A DNA stretch of 64,000 nt from Leuctra nigra (lineage: Eukaryota; Arthropoda; Insecta; Plecoptera; Leuctridae), in the NCBI GenBank assembly GCA_934045905.1, contig OW203768.1, positions 23,713,060 through 23,777,059 on the forward strand, read 5' to 3'. The translations under genes were made by a program, and so were the position numbers. Shown piece after piece: positions 62,882 to 64,000 of the stretch. The notes under the pieces were generated by a model. It did not search any database, was not told the DNA's origin, and was given only the letters and a program-made list of their open reading frames with translations. Position 1 is the first letter of the stretch. Each line of letters opens with the position of its first letter.

Positions 62882-63172
62882 AGAAATGATTATTTACAAG
62901 TTCACTTTGATGATCTAACCTGGCAACTTTTGTTAAAAGAGGTGAAACAGGACACTTTGTTAGATGTTTTCAGTCAAGATCACTCTGTTCATGCGGTTAA
63001 TGAAATAATTGAAGAAGCTTATTCCTGGAATCAACCTCTTTTACCTGAGATTCAAGCTATCATACAACACGCGTTTAGAGTCCAGGGCCCACAACTAATT
63101 GAAACACTGCATGTTTTAGACAACGAAGTTGATAAAGAATCTTTTCAACAACACGAGCCACTACCTGTGTGA
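62882..63172 (+). CDS. Unidentified ORF bordering the PB2 insertion site
   Basis: The frame is open from the TTAA site to TGA 63170-63172 without needing an ATG: NDYLQVHFDDLTWQLLLKEV, TLLDVFSQDHSVHAVNEIIE, LIETLHVLDNEVDKESFQQH. It lacks its own start codon, so PB2 may have inserted into a longer coding sequence. Hydrophobic-acidic heptad-like spacing suggests a helical domain. I do not recognise it. Confidence 0.45.
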   Translation, partial: RNDYLQVHFDDLTWQLLLKEVKQDTLLDVFSQDHSVHAVNEIIEEAYSWNQPLLPEIQAIIQHAFRVQGPQLIETLHVLDNEVDKESFQQHEPLPV

Positions 63173-63252
63173 TTTGTTTTCTTTTTGGATGAAATGAACT
63201 TTCAAAGAACTTAGTAAGAAACACTCTCACTTCTTTCCAAGAGGCTTTGACA

Positions 63253-63275
63253 CTTAAATGTCAGTGACATTTAAG
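63253..63275. other. Perfect palindrome
   Basis: CTTAAATGTCA-G-TGACATTTAAG has 11-bp arms around a single base. It lies between the two unidentified ORFs. Possible regulatory dyad or cruciform; function unknown. Confidence 0.7.
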
Positions 63276-63488
63276 GTCATGGAACTGTCAAAGTATCCAG
63301 CTTGTATTGAGGCTATCTTCCCTGGTCGAAGAAGCATATTTTTATTATTATTTATTTTTGGTGTCCAGGAATGATTCAGGAAATTAAGGTAGGTTTCTTG
63401 CTTAAACGTTGACTGATTGAGTTGGAGGTAAAACACGTTGTTTGGTTGATCAGTAATGACAATTATGTTATTATTCAAGGTGGTATCA

Positions 63489-63869
63489 ATGGAAGATCAT
63501 AACTATTGTAGAATGGATGAGGGAGAGCACGTACATGGAATTAAGGAAAGCCCCGACATATCTGTGGAAGAGACGGTCTGTACTGAGGACGTGGTGTTAG
63601 TCGAGATCAAGAGTTTGGCCACAGGAGAAGAGAATAAATCCCAGCTAATTGCTGGAGCATTGTATAAAGAAGATATCCCTATTCTGTCCGCAGAGGACGT
63701 AGATGAAATCTTGGGCGAGATAAAGGGAGGTCAAGAAATGGAGTTCTCCCCTGACGCGTTTGAGGGGCTACTGGCAGAGTTGGGGGAAGATCCAGTTTGC
63801 GAAAGTCCTACTCTCAGCCTGACAGAACGAGTGTTGGAGGACTTAAGTGATATCGACTTCGAAGTTTGA
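63489..63869 (+). CDS. Unidentified acidic 126-aa protein
   Basis: ATG 63489 starts MEDHNYCRMDEGEHVHGIKE. The protein is strongly acidic throughout (AEDVDEILGEIKGGQEMEFS, EGLLAELGEDP) and ends LTERVLEDLSDIDFEV, which resembles acidic activation- or interaction-type tails. ATTATTCAAG just before the ATG could be a splice acceptor, so this may be a last exon; the coding style agrees with the 62882-63172 frame. There is no Cys/His finger, transmembrane segment or enzyme motif. The family is not recognised. Confidence 0.5.
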   Translation: MEDHNYCRMDEGEHVHGIKESPDISVEETVCTEDVVLVEIKSLATGEENKSQLIAGALYKEDIPILSAEDVDEILGEIKGGQEMEFSPDAFEGLLAELGEDPVCESPTLSLTERVLEDLSDIDFEV

Positions 63870-64000
63870 GTTCAATTTAAGCCAACATAGTTCATGTATT
63901 GTGTTTTGTTTGGTATTTTCAATTTCTTTTATAATTCACAGGCTTATTTCAAATATGTTTAGCCAAAATATTCCATGTGTTTTTAATTATTAAAAGCATA

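Overview
The window is AT-rich eukaryotic DNA built almost entirely from transposable elements (TEs) and their remains. The family mix (Jockey-, CR1-, RTE- and I-like LINEs, a Penelope-like element, two piggyBacs, hAT transposases of the ZMYM/TTF-finger type, tRNA- and 5S-derived SINEs, a THAP-finger exon) points to an arthropod, most likely an insect. No species can be named from the sequence. No bacterial features, rRNA operon or CRISPR array is present, and no clear single-copy host gene was recognised. The best candidates for non-TE coding sequence are the unidentified ORFs at the right end (62882-63869) and the THAP exon (22800-23216).

Layout. 141-8434: repeat R1, interrupted by a hAT transposon, which is interrupted by an (AAAC)n-tailed retroelement, which is interrupted by a 5'-truncated Jockey LINE; a TIR-bounded MITE sits elsewhere in the same hAT gene. 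9030-16960: repeat R2, a cluster of SINEs (tRNA heads and a 5S rRNA head), tandem repeats, a 683-bp hAT-type MITE with 8-bp TSD, and a LINE 3' end. 18222-22490: repeat R2 and several copies of a ~455-bp element, here called S1. 22800-30158: THAP exon, CR1-like LINE, piggyBac PB1, and an RTE-like LINE into which PB1 inserted at TTAA. 30159-36308: AT-rich sequence with LINE fragments. 36316-40733: a complete 4.4-kb DNA transposon with perfect 30-bp TIRs, 7-bp TSD and a spliced ~797-aa gene. 41175-47340: repeat R3, a Penelope-like pseudogene, and a minus-strand LINE with its 5' end and an intact zinc-knuckle ORF1. 47450-53440: second R1 copy carrying a clean S1 insertion, a second hAT pseudogene, and S1 nested in S1. 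53445-56163: LINE with an unbroken 813-codon RT ORF. 57034-62876: second R3 copy with a 311-bp insertion, R2, a ~128-bp tandem repeat, a LINE C-terminus and piggyBac PB2. 62882-63869: unidentified ORFs.

How it fits together. Paired repeat copies (R1, R3) act as empty-site controls that fix exact insertion boundaries. S1 has inserted into R1, R2, R3 and itself, so it is among the youngest families. Nearly every transposase or RT gene has at least one frameshift, stop or deletion. The best preserved are the 53445 LINE, the 3106 Jockey ORF, LINE ORF1 at 45201-46391, and the 36316-40733 transposon, which needs only one 2-nt change to be open throughout.
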